A stretch of 64,000 nt of DNA from Cystobacter ferrugineus. GTDB lineage: Bacteria > Myxococcota > Myxococcia > Myxococcales > Myxococcaceae. A program made the translations under genes and the position numbers. How positions within the stretch are numbered: the stretch's first letter is position 1; every line of letters starts with the position of its first letter. Positions 52,281 through 61,341 of this stretch are shown here, piece by piece. Under the pieces are notes generated by a model, which saw only the letters and a program-made list of their open reading frames with translations, was not told the DNA's origin and searched no databases. The stretch lies in contig NZ_MPIN01000007.1 of assembly GCF_001887355.1 (NCBI RefSeq), positions 146,888 through 210,887 of the forward strand, given 5' to 3'.

Positions 52281-53894
52281 TCAGGAGTCCTCGGGCCGGG
52301 TCCAGGGGGCGGGAAGCTCCTGGCGGGAGGGGAGACCGCCCTGGAGGTTGGTGTGCAACCATCCCCGGCGATCCATCTGCCGGCAGTCGATGGCCAGGTG
52401 CATGTCCATGTCCTCGATGCGCTCGTGTCCCTCGAGGTCCGCCCGGGAGCGCGCCAGCTTGAGGATGCGATCATGGGCTCGCGCGGACAGGCCGAACTGG
52501 CGCACGGCCCGCTCGAGCATCCGCTCGGCCCGGGGCGAGGGTTTGCAGTAGCGGTGCAGCAGCCGCGCCGGCATCTGGGCGTTGCAGTGCACGCCGGGCT
52601 CCTCGCGGAAGCGGGCCCGCTGGCGCTCGCGCGCGGCCTCCACGCGCTCGCGGTAGTACGCGCTCGGGGGCTCCTCGTCACCGGGGCGGGCGATGTGGCG
52701 GTACTCCACGGGGCGCGTCTGCAGGGTGATGTCGATCCGGTCGAGCAGCGGCCCGCTCACCCGCGAGTGGTAGTCATGCACCCGGTACTCCGGGCACGTG
52801 CAGGTGCGGCCGGGGACGTTGAAGTAGCCGCACGGGCAGGGGTTCATCGCCGCCACCAGCATCACCCGGCAGGGGTAGGTGACATGCTGGGTGGCGCGCG
52901 CCAGGTGGATGGAGCCTTCCTCCAGGGGCTGGCGCAGCACCTCCAGCACGTTCTTGCGGAACTCGGGCAGCTCGTCGAGGAAGAGCACGCCATGGTGCGC
53001 GAGGGAGAGCTCGCCGGGCCGGGTGGCGGGGCCGCCGCCCACGAGGCCCGCGTCGGAGATGGTGTGGTGGGGGGCGCGAAAGGGCCGCTCGCGCATCAGC
53101 GAGGGCGTGTCCCCCAGCAGCCCGAGCACGGAGTAGATCTTCGTCACCTCCAGCGCCTCGTCGAACCCCATGCTGGGGAGGATGCCGGGCAGCCGCCGCG
53201 CGAGCATCGTCTTGCCCGAGCCAGGTGGGCCGCAAAACAAGACGTTGTGACCTCCAGCGGCGGCGAGCTCCAACGCCGTCTTCAGGTCGGCCTGACCGCG
53301 CACCTCCGACATGTCCAGGGGGGCCGGGCGTGGACGTCCGCGCGGGGGCGGGAGGTGCTCGCGGGTGAAGGGCGCGAGGGGCTTGTCTCCGATCAGATGG
53401 TCCACGGCCTCGCGCAGGTGGCGGATGGCCACCACGTGCAGCCCCTGCACGAGCGAGGCCTCGGCGGCGTTCGCCTCGGGCACCATCACCCCCTGATAGC
53501 CCCCATCCCGGGCAGCCACCGCCAGCGGCAACACGCCCTTGATGGGCTTCACCCCGCCATCCAGCGACAGCTCTCCGCCGAAGAGGTAGTGCGACAGGGG
53601 CTCCTCGGGCATGAGCTTCGCCGCCGCGAGCACCCCCAGCGCGATGGGCAGCTCGAACGCGGCGCCTTCCTTGCGGATGTCCGCGGGCGCCAGGTTCACC
53701 GTGATGCGCTTGGAGGGCAGCTCGAAGCCGCAGTTCTTCAGCGCGGAGACGACCCGCACCTTGGACTCGCGCACCGCCCCCTCCGGCAGCCCCACGACAC
53801 TGAAGTACGGCAGTCCCAGGGCCATATCGACCTCGCACTCCACCACCACCGCGTCGATTCCCATCAACGCGCCCGACCGCACCCGCGCCAGCAT
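52281..53894 (-). CDS. comM: ComM/YifB-type AAA+ ATPase, Mg-chelatase-like
   Basis: A 537-residue hexameric helicase-like ATPase that aids branch migration in natural transformation. N-terminal Lon-like domain ([19 protein letters not shown]), then AAA+ with [18 protein letters not shown] Walker [15 protein letters not shown] Walker B, zinc-like NPCPCGYFN and CTCPEYR cluster, and the C-terminal helical [15 protein letters not shown]. Same strand as recA, so both may share a transcript. Confidence 0.93.
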   Translation of the reverse strand: MLARVRSGALMGIDAVVVECEVDMALGLPYFSVVGLPEGAVRESKVRVVSALKNCGFELPSKRITVNLAPADIRKEGAAFELPIALGVLAAAKLMPEEPLSHYLFGGELSLDGGVKPIKGVLPLAVAARDGGYQGVMVPEANAAEASLVQGLHVVAIRHLREAVDHLIGDKPLAPFTREHLPPPRGRPRPAPLDMSEVRGQADLKTALELAAAGGHNVLFCGPPGSGKTMLARRLPGILPSMGFDEALEVTKIYSVLGLLGDTPSLMRERPFRAPHHTISDAGLVGGGPATRPGELSLAHHGVLFLDELPEFRKNVLEVLRQPLEEGSIHLARATQHVTYPCRVMLVAAMNPCPCGYFNVPGRTCTCPEYRVHDYHSRVSGPLLDRIDITLQTRPVEYRHIARPGDEEPPSAYYRERVEAARERQRARFREEPGVHCNAQMPARLLHRYCKPSPRAERMLERAVRQFGLSARAHDRILKLARSRADLEGHERIEDMDMHLAIDCRQMDRRGWLHTNLQGGLPSRQELPAPWTRPEDS

Positions 53895-54073
53895 GTCCCG
53901 TCCTCGTCAAGAGTCCCGCGGGGAGGAGAGCAAGGCGCGTACCGGCGCGAGCCACCGGGGCATGCCTTCCTCCCGCGCGTCCTCGCGATGGGACGGCGGG
54001 TCCAGGCAGGGATGGCCGTGGATGTCCAGGAGTTTCGTTTCTGGGGAATCTTACGAACGGATGGGAGTTCAGC

Positions 54074-54079
54074 TAACCT
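54074..54079 (+). promoter_or_regulatory. TAACCT -10-like element, 8 nt before start
   Basis: TAACCT, then ccggccgc and ATG at 54088. Supports that start over the longer open frame from 53611. Confidence 0.35.
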
Positions 54080-54087
54080 CCGGCCGC

Positions 54088-54747
54088 ATGGAACACACCG
54101 CCCCGGCCCCGAACTCGGACTCCGCGTCCCACTCCTTTCACATCCGCCGCGCCAATCTCAAGCGCAATGCGCGGCTGAAGCTGACGTTTGGCCTCTTCCG
54201 CTTCTGTCTCTACGGAATGGTGGGTCTGTCGTCGGAGATCTTCTTCTACAACCTGGTGCGCGTCGCCCAGCACGTCCCGGTGCTGGAGATGCTCTTCCGC
54301 TTCCAATGGCGGGTGGATGATCGGCTGGGGCTCAACGCCATCTGGCAGACGCCCGTCTCCACGGCCTACGGCCAGTGCTCGCTGTGGATGTTCCTCGTCT
54401 ACGGAGTGGCCTGCTTCTTCTTCATCGAGGCCATCTACCGGCGCACCTTCCGCCAGCACACGCTGCTGCGCGCGGTGCTCTACGGCTTCACCATCCTCTT
54501 CTTCGAGGGCTTCTGTGGCGTGCTGCTGGAGCAGTTGACGGGCTATCGCATCTGGTACTACGCGGACGCGGGGGCCATCATGTGGCAGATGACGTCGCTC
54601 TACATCCTGCCCATCTGGATGGTGACGGGGCTCATCGCCGAGTGGATCTACAGGGAGTTGATGGATCCGGACCTGGTGGCGGCCTTGGAGTCACCACTGC
54701 CGGCCACGCCCGAGGAGACCGAGGCGTCGCTCCAGTTGATGCAGTAG
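54088..54747 (+). CDS. Multi-pass membrane protein (CmpB-like)
   Basis: A 219-residue integral membrane protein with about five helices: FRFCLYGMVGLSSEIFFYNL, GQCSLWMFLVYGVACFFFI, TLLRAVLYGFTILFFEGF, TSLYILPIWMVTGLIAEWIY. The GYRIWYYADAGAIMW segment and the following helix resemble the putative permease family PF06541, but with low confidence. ATG 54088 chosen from the TAACCT element. Its last 100 bases are also coding on the other strand. Confidence 0.75.
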   Translation: MEHTAPAPNSDSASHSFHIRRANLKRNARLKLTFGLFRFCLYGMVGLSSEIFFYNLVRVAQHVPVLEMLFRFQWRVDDRLGLNAIWQTPVSTAYGQCSLWMFLVYGVACFFFIEAIYRRTFRQHTLLRAVLYGFTILFFEGFCGVLLEQLTGYRIWYYADAGAIMWQMTSLYILPIWMVTGLIAEWIYRELMDPDLVAALESPLPATPEETEASLQLMQ

Positions 54748-55271
54748 GTGCAGGCGTGGCCGTCGTAGCCGGCCAGCTCGATGCGCAGGTTCTCCACGCC
54801 GGCGGTGCGCAGGCCGGCGTGGATGATGCCCGCGGTGAACGAGGGGAGCGAGCCGACCTCGTTCATCCAGAGCTCGAACTTGCGCGGCCCCAGCTCCTTG
54901 AGGCGTGACTCGGTGTAGTTGTTGCCCGAGCGGAAGTGCTGGGTGGCGCGCATGAGGGCGCGCCTGGGCCCCAGCACGCGCAGGAGCGACAACACCGCGC
55001 GGCCGAGCATCGTCTCGCGATAGCCGTCCATATAGGCCTCGCCGAGCTTGAAGGCGCTCTCCTCCAGCGGAAGCTGGGGATAGAGCTCCTCCGCCACGAT
55101 GCGCAGGAACGTCATCCAGGAGGCGAAGGGGTACGCCGGGCGGAGCTTCTGCTCGAGGTCGAGCCCCGCCTGGCGCAGGCGCTCCCGGCAGGCGGGGGAC
55201 AGACGCCCGTGGAGGGCGCGCACGAAAACCGCCTCGATGGTCTGCTCGAAAACCAGGAGCTCGTCGGCCAT
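54648..55271 (-). CDS. DUF2378 family (myxobacterial) protein
   Basis: A 207-residue protein of the TIGR02265/DUF2378 paralogous family known from Myxococcus and Stigmatella. Characteristic parts are VFEQTIEAVFVRALHG, YPFASWMTFLRIVAEELYP, GYRETMLGRAVLSLLRVLGP and MRATQHFRSGNNYTES. ATG at 55271. Function of the family is unknown. The last 33 codons overlap the convergent membrane-protein gene by 100 bases; the SDASVSSGVAGSG tail is therefore read opposite the other gene's end. Confidence 0.92.
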   Translation of the reverse strand: MADELLVFEQTIEAVFVRALHGRLSPACRERLRQAGLDLEQKLRPAYPFASWMTFLRIVAEELYPQLPLEESAFKLGEAYMDGYRETMLGRAVLSLLRVLGPRRALMRATQHFRSGNNYTESRLKELGPRKFELWMNEVGSLPSFTAGIIHAGLRTAGVENLRIELAGYDGHACTYCINWSDASVSSGVAGSGDSKAATRSGSINSL

Positions 55272-55326
55272 GAGAATCTCAGACTCTAGCCGACGAGCCC
55301 GGGTATGGGAACCGCGTCAACGTGAC

Positions 55327-55833
55327 TCAGGGAGTAGGGACGGGGGCGGGCGCGGCGGGCACCTCGCCGGGGGTGCCGGGAGCCGGAGCGCCGGGGGCCG
55401 CGGCGGGGATGTCCTCGGTGGCCATGCCGAGCACGAAGGCGCCGGCCTGCTTGGCGCCGTCGAAGGCGGCCACGAGCTTGCCGTAGTTGGCCTTGTCATC
55501 CGCCACGAAGAAGACGATGCGGTCCTCCTTCTTCTTGGCGCTCAGCATGCGCTTGAGCTTGCCGACGTAGTCGGCCTCGGACACGGGCTCGGTGTTGATG
55601 GAGAAGGCGCCCGAGGGGTCCAGCTTGACGATGAGCTGGGTGTCGGGCGTGTCGTCCGGAGGCGGGGGGACTTCCTCGGTCTCCGGGATGCGCACCTCGA
55701 TGTCCTTCTCGAGCAGCGGCGTGAGCACCATGAAGATGATGAGCAGCACCAGCACCACGTCCACCAGGGGCGTGACGTTGATTTCCGAGTTGGGGGGGGT
55801 GCTGGGCTTGACGAACTGGCGGCGGGCGGACAT
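55327..55833 (-). CDS. ExbD/TolR-family biopolymer transport protein
   Basis: A 168-residue protein with one N-terminal membrane helix (VTPLVDVVLVLLIIFMVLTP) containing the essential Asp, then a periplasmic domain. A Pro/Ala-rich tail follows residue 143. It follows the other ExbD gene with 2 bases between stop and start. Paired ExbD genes in one operon suggest a hetero-oligomer. Confidence 0.92.
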   Translation of the reverse strand: MSARRQFVKPSTPPNSEINVTPLVDVVLVLLIIFMVLTPLLEKDIEVRIPETEEVPPPPDDTPDTQLIVKLDPSGAFSINTEPVSEADYVGKLKRMLSAKKKEDRIVFFVADDKANYGKLVAAFDGAKQAGAFVLGMATEDIPAAAPGAPAPGTPGEVPAAPAPVPTP

Positions 55834-55835
55834 GG

Positions 55836-56261
55836 CTAGTTCTTCTGCTCCTCGACGCCGAGAAAGATCTTCTTGGCCTTGGCCTTGCGCGTGATCTCCA
55901 TCACCTGGCGGATGTCACCCACGGTGAGGGTGTTGTCGCCCTTGAGGAGGATCTTCTTGTTGGGCAGGTAGGCGAGGGTGTCCTTGAGCTTGGACTCCAG
56001 CGCCGCCGCGTCGTACTCGTCCTGTTCCACGAACGTCTTCTTGTCCGCGGTGACGGAGAGGATGATGGGGTCGGGATCCTCGCCGCTCTTCTTCTCCTCC
56101 TCGACCTTGCTGGCCTTGGGGAGGGTGACGGACTTGCCACGCTGGAGCATGGGCGTGACGACCATGAAGATGATGAGCAGCACCAGCACCACGTCCACCA
56201 GGGGCGTGACGTTGATCTCGCTCTTGGGCCCCCCTTGAGGGCCTCCTGCTGACATACCCAT
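55836..56261 (-). CDS. ExbD/TolR-family biopolymer transport protein
   Basis: A 141-residue protein, helix NVTPLVDVVLVLLIIFMVVT with the proton-path Asp, then periplasmic TLPKASKVEEEKKSG and a KGDNTLTVGDIRQVMEI domain. ATG 56261 (MGMSAGGPQGG) chosen, with ATG 56255 next; a GCAGGTG precedes. Third gene of tonB-exbB-exbD-exbD. Confidence 0.92.
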   Translation of the reverse strand: MGMSAGGPQGGPKSEINVTPLVDVVLVLLIIFMVVTPMLQRGKSVTLPKASKVEEEKKSGEDPDPIILSVTADKKTFVEQDEYDAAALESKLKDTLAYLPNKKILLKGDNTLTVGDIRQVMEITRKAKAKKIFLGVEEQKN

Positions 56262-56296
56262 GCGTGCACCTGCTGCTTGGAAGGAGGAGGAAAGCA

Positions 56297-56351
56297 CCGG
56301 CCCGCGGGGAGGCTCCGCGATCAGGGAGCCCCGCCGAGGAGGGCGGGCCGG
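56297..56351. promoter_or_regulatory. Nested stem-loop between exbB and exbD
   Basis: Outer 9-bp stem CCGGCCCGC / GCGGGCCGG and inner 6-bp stem GGCTCC / GGAGCC. May be an attenuator or mRNA processing/stability element that sets ExbB:ExbD ratio. Confidence 0.45.
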
Positions 56352-56366
56352 GGACTTTCGGGGGGT

Positions 56367-57047
56367 TTAGCCCTGCGAAGCGGTGTGCGAGCCACCGAAG
56401 TGCCGCGCCACCACGTCCAGGAACTCGTTGGAGGACTCGGAGATGTCCACCGAGCGAGAGTCCACCCAACCGGACAGGAAGTTGTAGGCGATCACTGCGG
56501 GGATGGCCACGAGCAGACCGAAGGCCGTGGTGATGAGCGCCTCGGAGATACCGGCGGAGATGGTGCCCAGACCGCCCGCGCCCGCGGTGGCCATCTGCTG
56601 GAAGGCGTTCACGATACCCATCGTGGTGCCGAGCAGACCGACGAACGGAGCCGTGGAGCCCACCGTGGCCAGCACGCCCAGGCCGCGCTTGAGGCTCTGC
56701 ACCTCACGCTGCGCCTGGCGCTCGAGCGCGCGCGCCACCGACTCCACCGCCACGTCCTTGTTGGAGGGGCTGATGCGGTAGGCGGTCAGGCCCGAGTTGA
56801 TCACCCGGCCCAGGTGACCCACGTCCTTGCCGAGGTTGGCGCCCGCGGCCTGGGCCAGATCGCCCTTGGCGAGGATGGCGCCCATCTTCGCGGCGAAATC
56901 GCGCGAGTCCTTGCGCGTCTTGCGGAAGACGATGATGCGCTCGGCCATCACGACCAGGGACGAGATGGACATGAAGGCGAGGGTGAAGATGATGAAGCGG
57001 GCGAAGAGGCCCGTGGACTGCCAGATGTGGGTAAGGGAGAAATCCAT
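56367..57047 (-). CDS. ExbB/TolQ/MotA-type proton channel
   Basis: A 226-residue protein with three membrane helices: FARFIIFTLAFMSISSLVVM, VLATVGSTAPFVGLLGTTMG and AGISEALITTAFGLLVAIPA. The Gly/Thr-rich core GLLGTTMGIVNAFQQM lines the proton path with ExbD. ATG 57047 has no ribosome-binding site visible; 70 bases after tonB. Confidence 0.94.
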   Translation of the reverse strand: MDFSLTHIWQSTGLFARFIIFTLAFMSISSLVVMAERIIVFRKTRKDSRDFAAKMGAILAKGDLAQAAGANLGKDVGHLGRVINSGLTAYRISPSNKDVAVESVARALERQAQREVQSLKRGLGVLATVGSTAPFVGLLGTTMGIVNAFQQMATAGAGGLGTISAGISEALITTAFGLLVAIPAVIAYNFLSGWVDSRSVDISESSNEFLDVVARHFGGSHTASQG

Positions 57048-57117
57048 GGTGGGGGGAAGCGCTCCTCCTCGAGCGCAGTTGGATACGGCGGTGATGACAG
57101 GAAGCGGCGGCGCTGGC

Positions 57118-57870
57118 TCAGCGCGGCATGCTCAGGCGGATGTTGAAGGTGTAGTCGACCTGGACGGGCCGACCCTGGAACGTCACCGGCTTGTAGCGCT
57201 GGGCATACAGCGAGTCCAACACGGCCTGTTCCATGTGCGGCAGCGGCTTGATGATGCGGCAGCGCTCGACCTTGCCCTCCGTGGTGATGACGCACTTGAC
57301 GATCATGAGACCCTGGACATGGGCCTCGAGGGCCTCGCGCGTGTACTGGGGCTGAGGACCCGACAGCTTCTCGGGGCGGGTCATTCCCGCGCCGAAGGGC
57401 AACACGTCCGTGCCGGTGCCTCCCACCTGGCCACCGAGCACGCCACCGACCACACCGCCGATCACTCCGCCGACGACGCCTCCCGCCACACCACCTTCAA
57501 CTCCACCTTCGACCTCTTCCTCGGTCGCCTCTTCCTCCTCGGCGGCCGGCTCCGGCTCCACCTCGGGCGGCTTCTCCTGGGGGATTTCCTTGGGCTGGAC
57601 GATGGTGTCCGGCTTCTTCACCGTGGGCTTCTTGGTGGGGGTCTTCTTCGAGGCCGGAGGAGGGGGAGGGGGAGGCGGCGGCGCGGCGACCGGGGGCGCC
57701 ATGGCCTGCTTGAACGTCACCTCGACTTCCTTCTCCTCCTCTTTCGGAGGCCGCATCGACAGCCACGCGATGCCACCCACCAGCGCCACGTGCAGCACCA
57801 CCGAGACGACGGCACCCACTCCGAATCGGGACTTGGGCCCTTGCCCTCGGTCAAGGACAGAGTCGAACAT
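57118..57870 (-). CDS. TonB-family energy transducer with GGVx-repeat spacer
   Basis: A 250-residue protein. Helix at 16-38 (FGVGAVVSVVLHVALVGGIA) with the energy-coupling His, Pro run at 60-72, KKPTVKKPDT, acidic section, then a GGVx repeat at 122-151 (GGVEGGVAGGVVGGVIGGVV), and the TonB C-terminal domain GLMIVKCVITTEGKVERC and YKPVTFQGRPVQVDY. It carries energy from ExbB/D to receptors such as the divergent 58115 gene. Start 57870 has AGGAG. Confidence 0.9.
   Translation of the reverse strand: MFDSVLDRGQGPKSRFGVGAVVSVVLHVALVGGIAWLSMRPPKEEEKEVEVTFKQAMAPPVAAPPPPPPPPPASKKTPTKKPTVKKPDTIVQPKEIPQEKPPEVEPEPAAEEEEATEEEVEGGVEGGVAGGVVGGVIGGVVGGVLGGQVGGTGTDVLPFGAGMTRPEKLSGPQPQYTREALEAHVQGLMIVKCVITTEGKVERCRIIKPLPHMEQAVLDSLYAQRYKPVTFQGRPVQVDYTFNIRLSMPR
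57418..57507 (-). repeat. GGVx tandem repeat in tonB
   Basis: About seven 12-bp units coding Gly-Gly-Val-x (with one GGQ variant) within the periplasmic spacer of TonB. Confidence 0.8.
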
Positions 57871-57935
57871 GCGGTAACGCTCCTGAACTCGGGTGGACAC
57901 CCACCACATCCCGCCCGGATCGCAAAAGGCGCGCT

Positions 57936-57964
57936 ACCATACAAAAAACGCGGACGGGTGCAAG
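57936..57964 (-). promoter_or_regulatory. Promoter for the tonB-exbB-exbD-exbD operon
   Basis: Minus strand CTTGCA (57959-57964), 17 bp, TATGGT (57936-57941), 65 bases before tonB. Confidence 0.5.
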
Positions 57965-58037
57965 TGACCCCACCTGGGGAAGGTCCAGCTTGTGTGATCG
58001 CGCAATGCCCCAGGTATCAGCAAAAATCAACGTCGTG

Positions 58038-58065
58038 TTGACAACAAGGTCACCTGGGCTATTTT
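58038..58065 (+). promoter_or_regulatory. Promoter for the Oar-like receptor gene
   Basis: TTGACA (58038-58043), 16 bp, TATTTT (58060-58065), 49 bases before the start. Good sigma70-type match. Confidence 0.6.
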
Positions 58066-58114
58066 GCCCGCCGTTTTTTGTTGCATCGTAGCCCACCTTG
58101 GAGGGGTTCCCAGC

Positions 58115-61100
58115 ATGCAAATCAGACGGATGCTCCGGGCGACTGGAGCGGTCGTAGTTGCGGGCATGACGTACGGCACCGCGGCCTACGCCGACAGCGT
58201 CATCATCGGAAGTGTTGTCAATGCTGACAACAAGAAGCCCGTAGCAGACGTCGTGGTCACGGCCACCTCTCCCAATCTTCAAGGTGAGCAGGTCGTCGTT
58301 ACAGACGCACAGGGCCAGTACCGTATTCCCCAGCTTCCACCTGGCGTCTACACGCTGCGCTTCGACAAGGAGTCGTTCCGGCCCTTCTCGCGCTCGGAAG
58401 TGCAGCTGCGGCTGGATCGCACCATCCGGGTGAACGTGGAGCTGCTGCCCGAGGGCTTCACCGAGGAGATCGTCCTCACGGGCACGCCGCCGACCATCGA
58501 CGTCGGCTCGACGAACACGGGCGTCAACGTCGACCAGGACTTCATCAAGCGCATCGCGGTGAACCGTCCGGGTGGCAAGGGCGGCGGTGCGCGCTCCTTC
58601 GAGAGCCTGGCCGAGCTGGCCCCGGGCGCGCAGAGTGACTCGTACGGCGTGTCCATCAACGGCACCACCTCGCCCGAGAACGGCTACGTGGTGGACGGCC
58701 TGTCGACGAACGATCCCGCCTTCGGCGTCAACGCCAGCCCGCTGAGCGTGGAGTTCGTGCAGGACGTCAACATCATCACCGGCGGTTACATGCCGGAGTA
58801 CGGCCGCTCCACGGGCGGTGTGATCAACGCGGTGACGAAGTCGGGCTCCAACGAGTTCCACGGCTCCGTCTATGGCACCGTCACCCCGGGCTTCGCCGAG
58901 GGTTCGCGCGCCACGGTGCGCCAGGCCGCCTCGGTCATCGCCGGTCAGAACGCGCTGAACTTCCTGGGCGACGTGGGCGCCACCCTGGGTGGTCCCATCC
59001 TCAAGGACAAGCTCTGGTTCTTCGCCGGTGTGGCCCCGTCCTACAGCAGCTACACCCACACCCGTACCCTCAACCGCATCCTGATCGAGCGGGACGCCAA
59101 CGGCGCTCCGGTGCTGGACGCGAAGGACAAGCCGATCGCTCTGACGGATGAGTTCGGTTTCGCGAGGACCGAGACCATTCCGAACTCGGCGAGCCAGTAC
59201 GGCGTCCAGGCCCAGTCGATTCAGTACCTGGGCAAGCTGACCTACCTGCTCAACCAGGATCACAACATCTCCGTGTCGATCGCCGGCACGCCGAGCTCGT
59301 CCGGTGGTCGCGGGGTGTTCGCCATCGATCCGCAGTCGGGCTTGCTGCCGGATCGGTACGACGCGAAGCCGGGCAGCCTGGCGTACGCCAACCTCCAGGA
59401 GCTGACGAGCACCACCTCGGCGGCCCTCAAGTACGCCGGCGCCTTCAACGACAAGAACATCCTGGTGGACGCCAACCTCGGCTGGTTCCACCAGACGTCC
59501 GCCTCCCTGCCCGCGGATGGCTCGCGGCCGGGTGACACGACGGGGGCCGCGGGTCTCGCGCGGGTGTGGTACCGCCAGCCCCGCTCGCTCGCCTTCTACG
59601 AGCCGGAGATCCCCAACATCGCGGCTCTGTGCGATGACGGTCAGGTGGGCGCCGCCAATGGAACGGTCGCCTGCCCGGCCAGCAACTCGTCCAGCGACTA
59701 CTTCTCGGGTGGTCCTGGTCTCATCACGGACGCCCTGCTGGACCGCGTGCAGGGCAACGCCAAGGTCACCTACCTGCTCAAGGCCCTGGGCAGCCACGTG
59801 TTCAAGGCGGGCATCGACATCGAGCGGATCAACTACAACAACGTCCGTGCCTACACGGGCGGCGTGTATCTGCGCGAGGGGACGACCAACACCCTGTGGC
59901 AGGACTACCGCCGCTACGGCTTCCTGTCGGGTCCGGATGCCTCGACGGCCCAGCCCACCCAGAACGCCAACTCCGCCAGCACCACCGCGGGTGGTTTCAT
60001 CCAGGACAGCTGGACGATCGCCAACCGCGTGACGCTCAACGTGGGTGTGCGCTACGACACCCAGTGGCTGTATGGCAACGGCGGCCAGGATCTGGCCTTC
60101 GTGCTCGGCAACCAGATCTCCCCGCGCCTGGGTGTGATCGTCGACCCGATGGCCAACGGCCGCATGAAGGTGTACGCCAACTTCGCGCGCTACTACGAGC
60201 AGGTGCCCATCAACCTGCTGGACCGCGCCTTCCCCACCGAGCAGCGCTACGTCGCCTACCACAACCCCGGCGCGGGCAAGTGCGATGCGGCCAACCTCGA
60301 CACGCCCGACGGTCAGCGCGCGTGCCTGGCTGCCAGCAACCTGTCGCAGATCAACTCGTACGGCGACCTGAACCCGAGCTTCTACTACCTGGGTGGCAAG
60401 GCCGACGCGACGCCGGTCGATCCGCAGATCCAGCCCCAGTCCTCGGATGAGCTCCTCTTCGGCGCCGAGTACGAGCTGCTGGCCAACACCCGCGTGGGCG
60501 CCACCTATACCCACCGCAGCATGAACTCGGTCATCGAGGACATGAGCCGGGATGGTGGCAACACGTACTTCCTCGGCAACCCGGGCAGCGGCTTCGCCAA
60601 GGAGTTCCCGAGGGCCACGCGTGACTACGACGCGGTGTCGGTGTTCCTCACCCGCAACTTCACCGATGGCTGGCTGGCGCAGGCGAGCTACACGTGGTCG
60701 CGTCTGTACGGCAACTACGCCGGTCTGTACCGTCCGGAGAACGATCAGCTCGATCCGAACATCAACTCGGACTTCGACCTGCGCGAGCTGCTGGCCAACC
60801 GCACGGGCCTGCTGCCCTTCGATCGCACCCACTCGGTCAAGCTCTTCGGTGCCAAGGAGTTCAACTTCACCAACAACCTGACGGGCAGCCTCGGTCTGTC
60901 GTACCGCGGCAACTCGGGCACGCCCATCAGCTACCTCGGTGGTCACCCCACCTACGGCGTGAGCGAGGCGTTCATCCTCCCCCGTGGCACCGCGGGCCGC
61001 ACGCCCTGGGTCCACAACATCGATGGCAACATCGGCATCAACTATCGCGTGACCCGCTCCAACGTGCTGTCGCTCAGCCTGGACGTGTTCAACATCTTCA

Positions 61101-61315
61101 ACTTCCAGCAGTACACGTCGGTTGATCAGATCTACGCCAACGCGGACGTGCTGCCCATCGCGAGCGGCAAGGCCAACGGCGAGCTGACCCCGGATCAGGT
61201 GGAGCTGGCGGAGGGTGGTATTCTGCCCGCGGACAAGGTGAACAAGAACTTCAAGCAGCCGACCATCTACCAGGCTCCGCGTCAGATCCGCCTGGGTCTC
61301 AAGTACACCTTCTGA
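58115..61315 (+). CDS. Oar-like TonB-dependent outer-membrane receptor
   Basis: A 1066-residue receptor. Signal peptide to about residue 27 (GMTYGTAAYADS), carboxypeptidase-regulatory-like domain at 28-115 (GSVVNADNKKPVADVVVTAT, QYRIPQLPPGVYTLRFDK), plug (YVVDGLSTNDPAFGV, GRSTGGVINAVTKSGSNEF) and a long beta-barrel ending GLKYTF with C-terminal Phe. Length and layout match Oar of M. xanthus, a TonB-dependent transporter required for development and PopC protease secretion. GGAGGGG precedes ATG 58115. Divergent from tonB. Confidence 0.9.
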   Translation: MQIRRMLRATGAVVVAGMTYGTAAYADSVIIGSVVNADNKKPVADVVVTATSPNLQGEQVVVTDAQGQYRIPQLPPGVYTLRFDKESFRPFSRSEVQLRLDRTIRVNVELLPEGFTEEIVLTGTPPTIDVGSTNTGVNVDQDFIKRIAVNRPGGKGGGARSFESLAELAPGAQSDSYGVSINGTTSPENGYVVDGLSTNDPAFGVNASPLSVEFVQDVNIITGGYMPEYGRSTGGVINAVTKSGSNEFHGSVYGTVTPGFAEGSRATVRQAASVIAGQNALNFLGDVGATLGGPILKDKLWFFAGVAPSYSSYTHTRTLNRILIERDANGAPVLDAKDKPIALTDEFGFARTETIPNSASQYGVQAQSIQYLGKLTYLLNQDHNISVSIAGTPSSSGGRGVFAIDPQSGLLPDRYDAKPGSLAYANLQELTSTTSAALKYAGAFNDKNILVDANLGWFHQTSASLPADGSRPGDTTGAAGLARVWYRQPRSLAFYEPEIPNIAALCDDGQVGAANGTVACPASNSSSDYFSGGPGLITDALLDRVQGNAKVTYLLKALGSHVFKAGIDIERINYNNVRAYTGGVYLREGTTNTLWQDYRRYGFLSGPDASTAQPTQNANSASTTAGGFIQDSWTIANRVTLNVGVRYDTQWLYGNGGQDLAFVLGNQISPRLGVIVDPMANGRMKVYANFARYYEQVPINLLDRAFPTEQRYVAYHNPGAGKCDAANLDTPDGQRACLAASNLSQINSYGDLNPSFYYLGGKADATPVDPQIQPQSSDELLFGAEYELLANTRVGATYTHRSMNSVIEDMSRDGGNTYFLGNPGSGFAKEFPRATRDYDAVSVFLTRNFTDGWLAQASYTWSRLYGNYAGLYRPENDQLDPNINSDFDLRELLANRTGLLPFDRTHSVKLFGAKEFNFTNNLTGSLGLSYRGNSGTPISYLGGHPTYGVSEAFILPRGTAGRTPWVHNIDGNIGINYRVTRSNVLSLSLDVFNIFNFQQYTSVDQIYANADVLPIASGKANGELTPDQVELAEGGILPADKVNKNFKQPTIYQAPRQIRLGLKYTF

Positions 61316-61341
61316 GAACGCTACCGATGGGATCTCGAAAC

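Noticed and set aside
57851-61015. 1054-codon open frame opposite the Oar-like receptor
   Set aside because: No domain, skewed composition, and the plus strand has signal peptide, plug and barrel features; a shadow frame.
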